Shown: positions 29,645 to 38,849 of the stretch, piece after piece
Layout of the letters: each line of letters begins with the position of its first letter
Numbering within the stretch: position 1 is the stretch's first letter
DNA from: an uncultured Magnetospirillum sp.
GTDB lineage: Bacteria > Pseudomonadota > Alphaproteobacteria > Rhodospirillales > Magnetospirillaceae
Assembly (NCBI RefSeq): GCF_903853455.1
Contig: NZ_CAINTR010000026.1
Location: 1-58,093, forward strand
Direction: 5' to 3'
DNA length: 58,093 nt
Translations under genes and position numbers: made by a program
Notes under the pieces: model-generated
What the model was told of the DNA's origin: nothing
Seen by the model: only the letters and a program-made list of their open reading frames with translations
Database searches by the model: none

Positions 29645-30624
29645 AGCAGCGCCTCGCCCTGCTCGCCCTGGTGGCGGCCTTCGCCCTGGCGCCGCTGGCG
29701 GCCGGGCCGTATCTGCTGTCGGTGCTGATGCTGGTGCTGACCATGGCCTATCTCGGCCAGGCCTGGAACATCATGATGGGCTTCGCCGGGCAATTGTCGC
29801 TGGGCCACAGCCTCTACGGCGGATTGGGCGCCTACGTCGCCGCCGCCCTGTTCGTCCAGTTCGGCATTCCCGGCGCCCTGGGGCTGGTCGCCGCCATCGC
29901 GGTGGCGGTGGCGGCGGGCGCCGTCATCGGGGCGCTGGGCTTCCGCTTCGGGGTCAAGGGCGTCTATTTCGCCCTGCTGACCATCGCCTTCGCCGAATTC
30001 ACCCGGGTGCTGTTCGAGCATATTCCCGGCCTGGGCGGGCCGGGGGGACTGTTCCTGCCAGTGGCCAGCCGTGCCGGCGTCGACCTGCTGTATCTGCGCG
30101 GCCATCCCCTGATGTTCTATTACCTGATCCTGGCCATGACGGTCGGCATCTTCCTGTTGTGCCGGCGCCTGCTGGAGTCCCGCCTCGGCTTCTACTGGCT
30201 GGCGGTGCGCGAGGATCAGGAAGCCGCAGCCGCGCTGGGGATTAACGTGTTTCGCGCCAAGATGTGGGCGGTGATGCTGTCGGCCGGCCTGACCGCGGCG
30301 GGGGGCGTGTTCTTCGCCTTCTACTACAATACCCTGTTTCCCACCCAGGCCTTCGGCATGGACCGCTCCATCAGCATCATCCTGGCCCCCATCGTCGGCG
30401 GGCTGGGAACCCTGTTCGGCCCCATCCTCGGCGCCCTGATCCTGACGCCCCTGGGCGAGACCATCACCTGGGGCACCGAGGCACTGGGCTTCAACGCCGC
30501 CGGGCTCAAGCAGCTGTTCTACGGCCTGGCCCTGCTGGGCATCGTCAAGTTCCTGCCCGACGGGGTGTGGCCGTGGCTGCGCCGCCGCCTGGGCTGGGAC
30601 GGCGACGAGGACGGTTCAGCATGA
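29641..30624 (+). CDS. LivM-type ABC importer permease
   Basis: A 327-residue LivM family permease with about ten hydrophobic segments: AWNIMMGFAGQLSLGHSLYGG early, YFALLTIAFAEFTRVLF in the centre and GGLGTLFGPILGALIL late. It pairs with the LivH protein. It overlaps both neighbours by 4 bp (ATGA), so the cassette is tightly coupled. Confidence 0.92.
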   Translation: MKQRLALLALVAAFALAPLAAGPYLLSVLMLVLTMAYLGQAWNIMMGFAGQLSLGHSLYGGLGAYVAAALFVQFGIPGALGLVAAIAVAVAAGAVIGALGFRFGVKGVYFALLTIAFAEFTRVLFEHIPGLGGPGGLFLPVASRAGVDLLYLRGHPLMFYYLILAMTVGIFLLCRRLLESRLGFYWLAVREDQEAAAALGINVFRAKMWAVMLSAGLTAAGGVFFAFYYNTLFPTQAFGMDRSISIILAPIVGGLGTLFGPILGALILTPLGETITWGTEALGFNAAGLKQLFYGLALLGIVKFLPDGVWPWLRRRLGWDGDEDGSA

Positions 30625-31369
30625 ACGCCCTCTCCCCCATGCTCTCCCCCCCCATCCTTTCCATCGAAGCGGTGGTGAAGAATTTTCGCGGCCTGCGCGC
30701 CGTCGACGGCGTCTCGTTCACCGTCGCCAAGGGCGAGATCGTCGCCCTGATCGGCCCCAACGGCGCCGGCAAGACCACGGTGTTCAACATGATCGCCGGG
30801 GTGTTCGCGCCCAATGACGGCGACATTCTGCTGGAGGGGCAGTCGCTGGTGGGCTTGCGGCCCGATCAGGTCTGCCGCGCCGGGGTGGGGCGGACCTTCC
30901 AACTGGTCAAGCCGTTCGGCAACCTCTCGGTGGAGGAGAACGTGGTGGTCGGGGCGCTGCGCTGGGCCGCCGACGTGGCCGAGGCGAAACGGCTGGCGCG
31001 CGAGGTGCTGGAGATGCTTGGCCTGGCCGACAAGCGCCGCCTGCCCGCCCGCAGCCTGACCCTGCCCGACCGCAAATGCCTGGAAGTGGCCCGCGCCCTG
31101 GCGACGCGGCCCAAGCTGCTGCTGCTGGACGAGGTCATGGCCGGCCTGCGCCCGGCCGAGACCGACCGCATGGTGGAGACCTTCCAGCGCCTGAACCGGG
31201 AGACCGGCCTGACCATCGTCCTGATCGAGCATGTGATGCGGGCGGTCATGGCCCTGTCCCACCGGGTGGTGGTGATCAATTCCGGCAAGCCGGTCTGCGA
31301 GGGCATCCCCGCCGAGGTGGTGCGCGATCCGCGCGTGCTGGACTGCTATCTCGGCGAGGAGGCGGTCTG

Positions 31370-31370
<1 letters not shown>
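30621..31370 (+). CDS. LivG-type ABC importer ATPase
   Basis: A 249-residue ABC ATPase. Walker A is GPNGAGKTT, Walker B LLLLDEVMAGL and the H-loop histidine is in LIEHVM. The signature position reads LTLPDRKCLEVARAL instead of LSGGQ, a variant seen in part of the LivG family. The ATG overlaps the livM stop. It powers import through the LivHM channel together with the LivF protein. Confidence 0.92.
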
Positions 31371-32074
<704 letters not shown>

Positions 32075-32128
32075 AGCCGATCCCGCCGCCCTGCTACACT
32101 ACCGTCATGGCGTGGCGAGAGCAGAGTG

Positions 32129-33655
32129 ATGAACCGCAAGCAAAGACGCGCGACCGGGGCGACGCCTCCTTCCCAAGGGATCGACGACAAGAGCCGCGCC
32201 CTGATCGCCGAGGCGCAAGCCTGCGATAGCCGGGGCGACTTCGCCCAGGCCGCCCGCCTCTATGCCGAACTGACCCGCCGGCTGCCCGCCTCGTGGGTCG
32301 CCTTCCACAATCTCGGCGTGGCGCTGAAGGAGCTGGGGCGGCTGGACGAGGCCGTCGCCGCCTATGAGCGGGCCGTCGCCCTGGGCGGAACCGCCCAGAC
32401 CCACTCCAATCTAGGGGTGGCGCTGGCCGAGTTGGAGCGGATCGAGCCGGCACGGGCCGCCCATGCCCGGGCGGCGGCGATGCAACCGGATTCGGCGGCG
32501 GTGCAGGCCAATCTGGGCGCCTTCCACTTCCTCACCCGCGACCTGGAGCGGGCCGAGGCCGCCCTCCGCCACGCCATCCGCCTGGAGCCGGACGCGGTGG
32601 ACGCCCATGTCAAGCTGGGCGCCGTCCTGTTCGAAAGCGGCCGCCCGGCCGAGGCGGCGACCTGCCTGCGCCACGCCGTCGCCCTGGCTCCCCGCCATGC
32701 CGAGGCTCACAGTTTCCTCTCCATGGCCCTGCTGGCCCAGGGCGACCTGCCCAGCGGTTTCGCCGAGTATGAATGGCGCCGCGCCCATCTCGGCTTTCCC
32801 CGCATGAACCCCGCCATCCCGGAATGGCGCGGCGGCATGCTCACCGGACGCACCATCCTGCTCTACGGCGAGCAGGGCTTGGGCGACGTGCTCCAGTTCG
32901 CCCGCTACGTTTCGGTGGCGGCTGCGGTCGGCGGCCGGGTGGTGCTGCAAGCCCACCGCCCGCTGGTGCGGCTGTTGCGCAGCGTTCCCGGCGTGGCCGA
33001 GGTGGTCGAGGAGGGCCAGCCGCTGCCGCATTTCGACTGCCATCTGCCGCTGATGAGCGTGCCGCTGGTGGTGGGAACCCGGCTCGACACCATTCCGGCC
33101 AACATCCCTTATCTCCGCCCCGACCCCGCCGAGGTCGCGGATTGGGCGGAGCGGTTGCGCGGCGTCGAGGGTCTCAGGGTGGGGCTGGTGTGGTCGGGCA
33201 ATCCGCGCCCTCACGACCGTGACGCCAATCTGGTCGACCGCCGGCGTTCGCTGCCGCTGGCGGCGTTGGCGCCGCTGGCCAGCCGTACCGGTGTCACCTT
33301 CGTCAGCCTGCAGAAGGGCGCGGCGGCGGCCGAGGCCCGCACCCCGCCCGCCGGCATGGTGCTGGTGGACCAGACCGACGCCATCGGCGATTTCGCCCAT
33401 ACGGCGGCGCTGGTCGCCAATCTTGATCTGGTGATTTCGGTCGACACCTCGGTCGCCCATCTGGCGGGCGCCATGGGCAAGCCGGTCTGGGTGCTGTCGC
33501 GCTTCGACGCCTGCTGGCGCTGGCTGGGAAACCGGACGGACTCGCCCTGGTATCCCAGCGCACGCGTCTTCGGTCAGCCCCGCCCCGGCGACTGGTCGTC
33601 GGTGACGGCCCAGGTCGCCGAGGCGTTGAAAACCGTCACGCCGGCTGGGGGATGA
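32129..33655 (+). CDS. TPR protein with glycosyltransferase-like C-terminal domain
   Basis: 508 residues from ATG 32129 (a GTG directly before it adds one residue). The N-terminus MNRKQRRA is followed by about five TPR repeats (residues 25-215), e.g. AWVAFHNLGVALKELG-type units. Residues 235-500 resemble a GT-B fold of heptosyltransferase/GT9-like TPR proteins, with LYGEQGLGDVLQFARY and VISVDTSVAHLAGAMGKPVW. It may modify surface polysaccharide or protein; the donor is unknown. Its last 20 bp overlap the 3' end of convergent rpoH. Confidence 0.75.
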   Translation: MNRKQRRATGATPPSQGIDDKSRALIAEAQACDSRGDFAQAARLYAELTRRLPASWVAFHNLGVALKELGRLDEAVAAYERAVALGGTAQTHSNLGVALAELERIEPARAAHARAAAMQPDSAAVQANLGAFHFLTRDLERAEAALRHAIRLEPDAVDAHVKLGAVLFESGRPAEAATCLRHAVALAPRHAEAHSFLSMALLAQGDLPSGFAEYEWRRAHLGFPRMNPAIPEWRGGMLTGRTILLYGEQGLGDVLQFARYVSVAAAVGGRVVLQAHRPLVRLLRSVPGVAEVVEEGQPLPHFDCHLPLMSVPLVVGTRLDTIPANIPYLRPDPAEVADWAERLRGVEGLRVGLVWSGNPRPHDRDANLVDRRRSLPLAALAPLASRTGVTFVSLQKGAAAAEARTPPAGMVLVDQTDAIGDFAHTAALVANLDLVISVDTSVAHLAGAMGKPVWVLSRFDACWRWLGNRTDSPWYPSARVFGQPRPGDWSSVTAQVAEALKTVTPAGG

Positions 33656-34505
33656 ATCCCGCCTGGACCAGAGCGCGGACCTTTTCGAAGGCCTTGACCT
33701 CGATCTGGCGAATGCGTTCGCGCGACACGCCGTAGCGGAGTCCCAGCTCCTCCAGGGTGACGGGATTGTCCGACAGGCGACGCTCGACGAAGATCTCGCG
33801 CTCGCGCTCGTTCAGCACGTGGAGGGCCTGGGCGATCAGCTTGCGGCCCTTGCTGAGTTCCTCGCTCTTGGCGTAGGTGACCTCCTGGTTGTCGGTCTGA
33901 TCGGGCATCAGGTCCTGAATCTCGGTGCCGCCCTCGCCGACCGGAAGGTTCAGCGAGGAGTCGCGCCCGGCCATGCGCCGGTTCATGGCGACCACGTCGC
34001 TTTCATCGACCCCCAGTTCATGGGCGATGGTCGCCACATGCTCGGGCGCCAAGTCGCCGGCCTCCAGCAGCCGCAGCCGCGACTTGATGCGGCGCAGGTT
34101 GAAGAACAGCTTTTTCTGGGCCGCCAGCGTCCCGATCTTGACCATGGACCACGAGTTCAGCACGAACTCGTTCAGCGACGCCTTGATCCACCACATGGCG
34201 TAGGTGGCCAGACGGAAGCCGCGGTCGGGGTCGAATTTCTTGACCGCCCGCATCAGGCCGATATTGCCTTCGGAGATCAGGTCGGCGACCGGCAGGCCGT
34301 AATGGCGATAGCCGATGGCGATCTTGGCCACCAGCCGCAGATGGCTGGTCACCAGCTTGTGGGCCGCGTCGGTGTCCTGGTAATCGACCCAACGCTTGGC
34401 CAGCATGAATTCCTCTCCCGGTTCGAGGAGCGGAAACACGCGGATGTCCCGAAGATACTTCGCGAGACCGTCGTCGCCGACGACGGGAAGAGCTGAAACT
34501 GACAT
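33636..34505 (-). CDS. rpoH: Heat-shock sigma factor RpoH (sigma-32)
   Basis: About 289 residues from ATG 34505, chosen because GGAG lies 9 bp upstream; ATGs at 34511 and 34520 are also possible. Region 2 has LISEGNIGLMRAVKKFDPDRGFRLATYAMWWIKASLNEFV. The RpoH box QKKLFFNLRR separates it from housekeeping sigma factors. Region 4 ends VSRERIRQIEVKAFEKVRAL. It directs RNA polymerase to chaperone and protease promoters. The convergent TPR gene overlaps its 3' end by 20 bp. Confidence 0.93.
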   Translation of the reverse strand: MSVSALPVVGDDGLAKYLRDIRVFPLLEPGEEFMLAKRWVDYQDTDAAHKLVTSHLRLVAKIAIGYRHYGLPVADLISEGNIGLMRAVKKFDPDRGFRLATYAMWWIKASLNEFVLNSWSMVKIGTLAAQKKLFFNLRRIKSRLRLLEAGDLAPEHVATIAHELGVDESDVVAMNRRMAGRDSSLNLPVGEGGTEIQDLMPDQTDNQEVTYAKSEELSKGRKLIAQALHVLNEREREIFVERRLSDNPVTLEELGLRYGVSRERIRQIEVKAFEKVRALVQAGFIPQPA

Positions 34506-34914
34506 CGTCATATTCTCCATCCGAGCAACATGACTCGGGACCCGCACACAGGCAGCACCCCGATCACCGAAAATAGCCGGCCCCATGATGGGCTCCGACC
34601 ATGAACATTATGCTAACATGGGCGGGCGAAATCAAGAGAACGATGGGGCCGTCGAGCGTCAGCAGACACCAGAATCATGGCGAGATCATGGCAAGCCGGC
34701 GGAGAGTGCATGGCTGGCATTCCAAGCCTGCGAATCCAAAACATGGGAATTGGCGCATGATTAGATCCTCTCCTCCCGGCCTCCCAATTTCGACAGCACA
34801 GGGACCGGGTCATTGAACGGACGTCATAGAGCGCTCCCGCCCCCTTTCCCCCCCTGGGGGCGGGGATTTCGGCCCCCGCCCCGGACACGTGACCCCCGGG
34901 GCGGGGTTGCTGTT
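34506..34914. other. Intergenic region between rpoH and the EamA gene
   Basis: About 400 bp without a convincing gene. The part near 34590-34620 is AT-rich (TGAACATTATGCTAACATGG) and is the likely rpoH promoter zone on the minus strand. The open frames over 34601-35056 lack family features. The right end holds the hairpin listed separately. No tRNA or small-RNA fold was recognised. Confidence 0.5.
34874..34906. terminator. GC-rich hairpin after the EamA gene
   Basis: CCCCGCCCCGG (34874-34884) pairs perfectly with CCGGGGCGGGG (34896-34906). It lies 9 bp beyond the stop of the minus-strand permease. No T-run follows, so it may need help from Rho or act as an RNA end stabiliser. Confidence 0.5.
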
Positions 34915-35802
34915 TCAGGCCACCCGTTCCCGCGCCCCCACCACCGCCACCACGGCGACACCGGCCACGATCAGGGCCAGCCCTCCCATATTGGTCAGGG
35001 ACAGCCCCTCGCCCAGCATCAGCGACGAGAACACCAGCCCCCCCGCCGGCACGCAAAGAAAACTGAGCGACACCGTCAGCGCCGGCAGCAGGCGGTTGAC
35101 CGTCACCGCCGCCCAGAAGGCGAAGGCGGTGGCCAGGGTGCCGTTATAGGCCAGCACCCAGATCAGCTCGAAGCTGCCGTCCGGCCGGGGCGCTCCCTCC
35201 ACCACCGCCGCCAGCACCGTCATGGGCACCAACCCGACCAGCATCTGCCACGGCGCCAGCTCCAACGGCGACGACCGCCAGACATGGCCGCGCACATGCA
35301 AAATGGCGGCGGCCCAGCTCAGCGCCGCCAGCAGCAGCAGCCCGTTGCCCAGCAATGCCGAGCGGTTGCCCCAATCGAACCCGACGGGATTGAACAGGAC
35401 GACGATACCGCCCAGGCCGAGGCAAAGCCCGGCCCCCCGCCCGCGCGTCAGCCGCTCGCCCAGGAACAGCGCCGCCCCCGGCGCCACCCACAAAGGCGTG
35501 GTGTAGGCGAGGATGGCGGAGCGCCCGGCCGGCACCACCAGCAAGGCGATGTTGGTCAGCGCCAGGAACAGGCCCATGTTGAACAGGCCGAGTGAGGCGA
35601 TGACCGGCCAATCCGCCCGGGGCGGCAGGCGCAAGCGCCCCATGGGCAGCAGGATCAGCGACAGGCTCGCCATCCCCAGCGCCAGCCGGAACGAGGCGAA
35701 CCAGAACGGCTGAAGGTGGCTCAGCCCCATCTTCATGATCGGCCAGTTGGCCCCCCAGATCATCACCAACAAGGCGAGAAGCACCACGGCCCGCAGGTTC
35801 AC
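34915..35802 (-). CDS. EamA/DMT-family permease
   Basis: 295 residues from GTG 35802, which has AGGAGGGGG just upstream; the longer frame to 36003 is not supported. Ten TM segments in two EamA repeats (RAVVLLALLVMIWGANWP start; second repeat from about residue 150). DMT-superfamily exporters of this size move amino acids, nucleosides or other metabolites; the substrate is not evident. It is divergent from the CoxG-like gene with 73 bp between starts. Confidence 0.85.
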   Translation of the reverse strand: MNLRAVVLLALLVMIWGANWPIMKMGLSHLQPFWFASFRLALGMASLSLILLPMGRLRLPPRADWPVIASLGLFNMGLFLALTNIALLVVPAGRSAILAYTTPLWVAPGAALFLGERLTRGRGAGLCLGLGGIVVLFNPVGFDWGNRSALLGNGLLLLAALSWAAAILHVRGHVWRSSPLELAPWQMLVGLVPMTVLAAVVEGAPRPDGSFELIWVLAYNGTLATAFAFWAAVTVNRLLPALTVSLSFLCVPAGGLVFSSLMLGEGLSLTNMGGLALIVAGVAVVAVVGARERVA

Positions 35803-35875
35803 GTCCCCCTCCTCTTCAGCGGGAGGGACTCTGCCATGGGGGCATGGCATGATCCAGGACCATAAGGAGACGACG

Positions 35876-36331
35876 ATGGAATTCGACGGAGAACACCGGA
35901 TCGAGGCCCCCCGCGCCGATGTCTGGCGGGCCTTGAACGACGCGGGGATTCTCACCAGCTGCATTCCAGGCTGCGAGCGCCTGGACCTCACCGCCCCCGG
36001 CACCTATGCCGCGACGGTGGTTGTCAGCATCGGCGCGTTGAAGGCGCGCTTTTCCGGCACCCTGACCCTGGACGACGTGATCGAGGCCGAGGCCTATACC
36101 CTCAAGGGCCAGGGCCAGGGCGGCGTCGCCGGCTTCGTCAGCGGCTCGGCGCGGGTGCTTCTGGTGGACGACGGCGAAGCCACCCTGCTGCGCTGGACCG
36201 CCGCCGGCGAGATCGGCGGCCGCCTGGCCTCGGTGGGCGGCCGGCTGGTCCACGGCTTCGCCAGCAAAACCGCCGCCGCATTTTTTCAAAGACTAAATGA
36301 CCGGCTCGGGTCCCAACCCGATTGCATATGA
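35876..36331 (+). CDS. CoxG/SRPBCC-family protein
   Basis: A 151-residue SRPBCC-fold protein of the CO-dehydrogenase subunit G type: MEFDGEHRIEAPRADVWRAL at the start, CIPGCERLD and the ending ASVGGRLVHGFASKTAAAFF. CoxG proteins help mature or anchor molybdenum hydroxylases, but no coxLMS genes are here. AAGGAG lies before the ATG. The stop is 67 bp before the TetR regulator, with a possible promoter between, so shared control is plausible. Confidence 0.8.
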   Translation: MEFDGEHRIEAPRADVWRALNDAGILTSCIPGCERLDLTAPGTYAATVVVSIGALKARFSGTLTLDDVIEAEAYTLKGQGQGGVAGFVSGSARVLLVDDGEATLLRWTAAGEIGGRLASVGGRLVHGFASKTAAAFFQRLNDRLGSQPDCI

Positions 36332-36352
36332 CCTGGGGTTTGTACCTATACT
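36322..36352 (+). promoter_or_regulatory. Possible promoter of the TetR gene
   Basis: TTGCAT (36322-36327) and TATACT (36347-36352) are 19 bp apart, slightly long but in AT-richer DNA just upstream of the regulator gene. It overlaps the end of the CoxG-like gene. Confidence 0.3.
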
Positions 36353-36355
36353 CGG

Positions 36356-36372
36356 TCGTCACAAATCGTCAC
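36356..36372. promoter_or_regulatory. Direct repeat TCGTCAC, possible operator
   Basis: TCGTCAC occurs at 36356-36362 and 36366-36372, right after the possible -10 box and 27 bp before the TetR start. Placement suits autoregulation, but TetR sites are usually inverted repeats, so this is tentative. Confidence 0.25.
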
Positions 36373-36398
36373 GCAGCGGCCTTGAAGGACGACACAAA

Positions 36399-37100
36399 AT
36401 GGATGCATCCTCCATCACTTCCCCTCGTCCGCCGGGCCTCCGGGAGCAGGAGCATCCGGCCCCCCTCAAGACCCGTCGCCGACTGCCCCGCAAGGAGCGC
36501 GAAAAGCTGATCGTGGCCGAGGCGGTCAGGTTCTTCGCCGAGGTCGGGTTCGAGGGACAGACCCGTGCCCTGGCCCAGCGCCTGGGCGTGACCCAGCCCC
36601 TGCTCTACCGCTATTTCCCCGACAAGGAAGCCCTGATCGACCGGGTCTACCACGAAGTCTTCCTCGGCGGCTGGGAGACCGACTGGAACACGGCGCTGAC
36701 CGACCGCTCGCGGCCCCTGGTGGAGCGGGTGGTGGAGTTCTACCTGAGCTACACCAAGGCTAATTTCAGCTATGAGCGGGTCAGGCTGTTCATGTTCGCC
36801 GGGCTGAAGGACGAATCCGTCGCCAACCGCTACATGGCCCATGTGCGCGAGCATCTGTTCCTGCCGCTCTGTCAAGAGATCCGCGCCGAAGCCGGCGTCG
36901 CGACGGACACCCCGCCCTCGCCGCTGGAGATCGAACTGGTGGCCGGGCTGCACGGCGCCGTCGGCTATGTGGGATTGCGCCGCTGGGTCTACAAAGCCCA
37001 AACTCCCGAGGACCTGGACGCGGTGGTCACCCAGTTGGTCCGCTCCTACCTTGCCGGAATTCCGGCGGCATTCCGCGCATTCGCCACGGCGGCCGGCTGA
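36399..37100 (+). CDS. TetR-family transcriptional regulator
   Basis: A 233-residue regulator. After a basic, proline-rich leader (1-30) comes a TetR helix-turn-helix (about 35-80): KLIVAEAVRFFAEVGFEGQT and LAQRLGVTQPLLYRYFPDKEAL. The C-terminal ligand domain (90-230) is helical and not assignable to a ligand. It follows the CoxG-like gene and may control it or itself. Confidence 0.88.
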   Translation: MDASSITSPRPPGLREQEHPAPLKTRRRLPRKEREKLIVAEAVRFFAEVGFEGQTRALAQRLGVTQPLLYRYFPDKEALIDRVYHEVFLGGWETDWNTALTDRSRPLVERVVEFYLSYTKANFSYERVRLFMFAGLKDESVANRYMAHVREHLFLPLCQEIRAEAGVATDTPPSPLEIELVAGLHGAVGYVGLRRWVYKAQTPEDLDAVVTQLVRSYLAGIPAAFRAFATAAG

Positions 37101-37165
37101 TACCGCTTGCCAATCTCGCCCGGCGACGCTACCTCTCGGTCAGAGTCGCACAGGGGGGATCGAGC

Positions 37166-37462
37166 ATGCGCAAGATGATACTGGCGGTAACGTTGGTGGT
37201 GGCGCTGGGGGCCTGCTCGACCGCGCCCCGGTCGCTGGTGCCCGACACACCCGAGGGGCCGGCCAGCTATGTCTGCTACAACACTTGGATCTCTGAGCCG
37301 GAGGAGGTTCGCGGCGTCGCGTCGCGCCAGTGCCAGCATTCGGGCATGGAGATCAAATCGCTGCTGGGGCAGAGCTGGACGCCGTTGCGCTGCGGCCTCC
37401 TGACCCCGGAAGTGGCCGCCTTCAGCTGCGGTCGCGCGTCCTCGGGCTATCTCGGGTACTGA
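37166..37462 (+). CDS. Small lipoprotein, unknown function
   Basis: A 98-residue protein with a lipobox: signal segment MRKMILAVTLVVALGAC, with C17 as the lipidation site. The mature part has four more cysteines, enough for two disulfides in the periplasm. No family is recognised. It lies alone between the TetR gene and a strong bidirectional terminator. Confidence 0.75.
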   Translation: MRKMILAVTLVVALGACSTAPRSLVPDTPEGPASYVCYNTWISEPEEVRGVASRQCQHSGMEIKSLLGQSWTPLRCGLLTPEVAAFSCGRASSGYLGY

Positions 37463-37472
37463 CGCAAAAGCG

Positions 37473-37499
37473 CCCCTCCCCACGTTTCGTGGGGAGGGG
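37473..37499. terminator. Bidirectional terminator between lipoprotein and Tim44 genes
   Basis: A 12-bp perfect stem (CCCCTCCCCACG / CGTGGGGAGGGG) around TTT, followed rightwards by GCTTCGTTTC and leftwards (minus strand) by GCGCTTTTGCG. It separates two convergent genes. Confidence 0.75.
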
Positions 37500-37508
37500 G
37501 CTTCGTTT

Positions 37509-38519
37509 CTAAACCTGCTGCACCGCCGACAGCAGCCAGCGGCCGCCGGAAGCCGAGCGGACGAAGGTCCAGACCTCGGTGTGCTGGACCGGATTGGTGA
37601 GACTGCCGCTGGCCACCGCGCCGCCATCGACCCGCACCATGTAATCGACGCACTGGAAGGTCAGCACGGTGGAGACGTAGTCGAAACCGTTCTCGCTCCA
37701 GCTGCCGCTGACATCGCCCTTGAGCAGGGCGACGTTCTCGACCTTGTTGACCAGCCCCTCGCTGGTGTTGCGGCTGAGATCCTCGGACAGGAACATCACC
37801 ACCTCGGGCGTGGCCCAACGGCGCAACGCCGCCAGATTGCCCTCGCTCCAGGCCTGCTGAACTCCCAGAAGGATGTCGCTGAAGGCCTGCTGGTCGGCTT
37901 CGCTGGGCTCGAACTCCTTGTCCACCCGCGGCGCGGCGAGCAGCGTCATGGACGGCTCCACATGCTGGCCGGACGCGACGCGAAGATAGGGATTGGCCGC
38001 CGGACCGGTCGCGGCCGAGCGGCTGCGAAACATCCGTACTCCCAGCCAGACCAAACCGCCGATCAGCGCCAATTGCAGCAGCAAGCCCAGGAAGCCGGCG
38101 CCCGGTGCCGCCGCGCCGGCTTCCGCCAGGGCTGGCGAATGACCGAACAGCATGCCGCCGATGCCGGCGCCGACCAAGCCGCCGGCCAGACCGGCCATGA
38201 AGGGATTGCGCTGGAAGAAGCCGGGTTGACCCATGGGCTGGCCCATGGGGGCCGCCAAGCCGGGGTTCGCCATCGGCGCGGCATTCACTCCGCCGGGACG
38301 GGGCGGCGCCACGGGCATGGGCGGCGGCCCGGCCGGGCGGGAGGGAGTCGTCGGCGGGGTGAGCGTCCGCTCGATGGGAGCGTTGTAGGTCCGCGAGCCG
38401 GTGGAGCCGAAGCTGCCGCCGCTGGACTTCGACGTGCTGCCGGCCTTGGCCTGGGCGTCGCCCCCACCGGCCAGCGCCAGGGTCAGGGCGATCAACACCG
38501 ATAAAATGATCCGCTTCAT
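37509..38519 (-). CDS. Tim44-like domain protein
   Basis: 336 residues from ATG 38519 (MKRIILSVLIALTLALAGG..AQA signal). Residues 25-115 are Ser/Pro/Gly-rich, then a glycine-rich membrane-like patch (about 115-145), a TM segment (FLGLLLQLALIGGLVWLGV) and a C-terminal Tim44 domain (about 205-336, EADQQAFSDILLGVQQAWSEGN...TWTFVRS-like). Bacterial Tim44-like proteins of alphaproteobacteria are inner-membrane proteins of uncertain role. It is monocistronic between a terminator and a repeat cluster. Confidence 0.82.
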   Translation of the reverse strand: MKRIILSVLIALTLALAGGGDAQAKAGSTSKSSGGSFGSTGSRTYNAPIERTLTPPTTPSRPAGPPPMPVAPPRPGGVNAAPMANPGLAAPMGQPMGQPGFFQRNPFMAGLAGGLVGAGIGGMLFGHSPALAEAGAAAPGAGFLGLLLQLALIGGLVWLGVRMFRSRSAATGPAANPYLRVASGQHVEPSMTLLAAPRVDKEFEPSEADQQAFSDILLGVQQAWSEGNLAALRRWATPEVVMFLSEDLSRNTSEGLVNKVENVALLKGDVSGSWSENGFDYVSTVLTFQCVDYMVRVDGGAVASGSLTNPVQHTEVWTFVRSASGGRWLLSAVQQV

Positions 38520-38849
38520 GGCCGTCCTTCGCGAGAGGAATCTCGATGGCATACCGGCGAACACCCCGTTCGCCGGTCCAGCCGCCATTGCGGCAGCGGC
38601 CAAGCGAGCGGAGGCGAGCGCCCGGCGAGGGCAATCAGGCGAGCCCAGCTCTGGGCTCGCCGACACATAAGGTATAGGGCGATTCCGGGCGAATGCAAAC
38701 GCGCCCCGGAAAATTAACGCTTCGCCACCCTCTCCCTGAGGGAGAGGGTCGGGGGGAGGGGGAATGGCCGGAGGTTGGGCAAGACGAACCAACTCTCCCT
38801 CACCCGGCCTTCGGCCACCCTCTCCCGCTGGGAGGGGGAATATGTCGCA
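38520..38849. repeat. Cluster of palindromic intergenic repeats
   Basis: A 330-bp gap with no gene. Perfect hairpins: ACCGGCGAAC/GTTCGCCGGT at 38553-38577; GGCGAGCCCAG/CTGGGCTCGCC at 38638-38661; ACCCTCTCCCT/AGGGAGAGGGT at 38727-38749. A related CCCTCTCCC-GCT-GGGAGGGGG lies around 38817-38836. The last two are of the dispersed CCCTCTCCC/GGGAGAGGG type common between genes in GC-rich proteobacteria. They may also serve as terminators for prfB. Confidence 0.65.

Noticed and set aside
34601-35056. Small open frames between rpoH and the EamA gene
   Set aside because: No ribosome site, family or codon pattern supports them. One runs antisense into the permease.
37581-38504. 307-codon plus-strand frame opposite the Tim44 gene
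   Set aside because: Antisense to a protein with a clear signal peptide and Tim44 domain.
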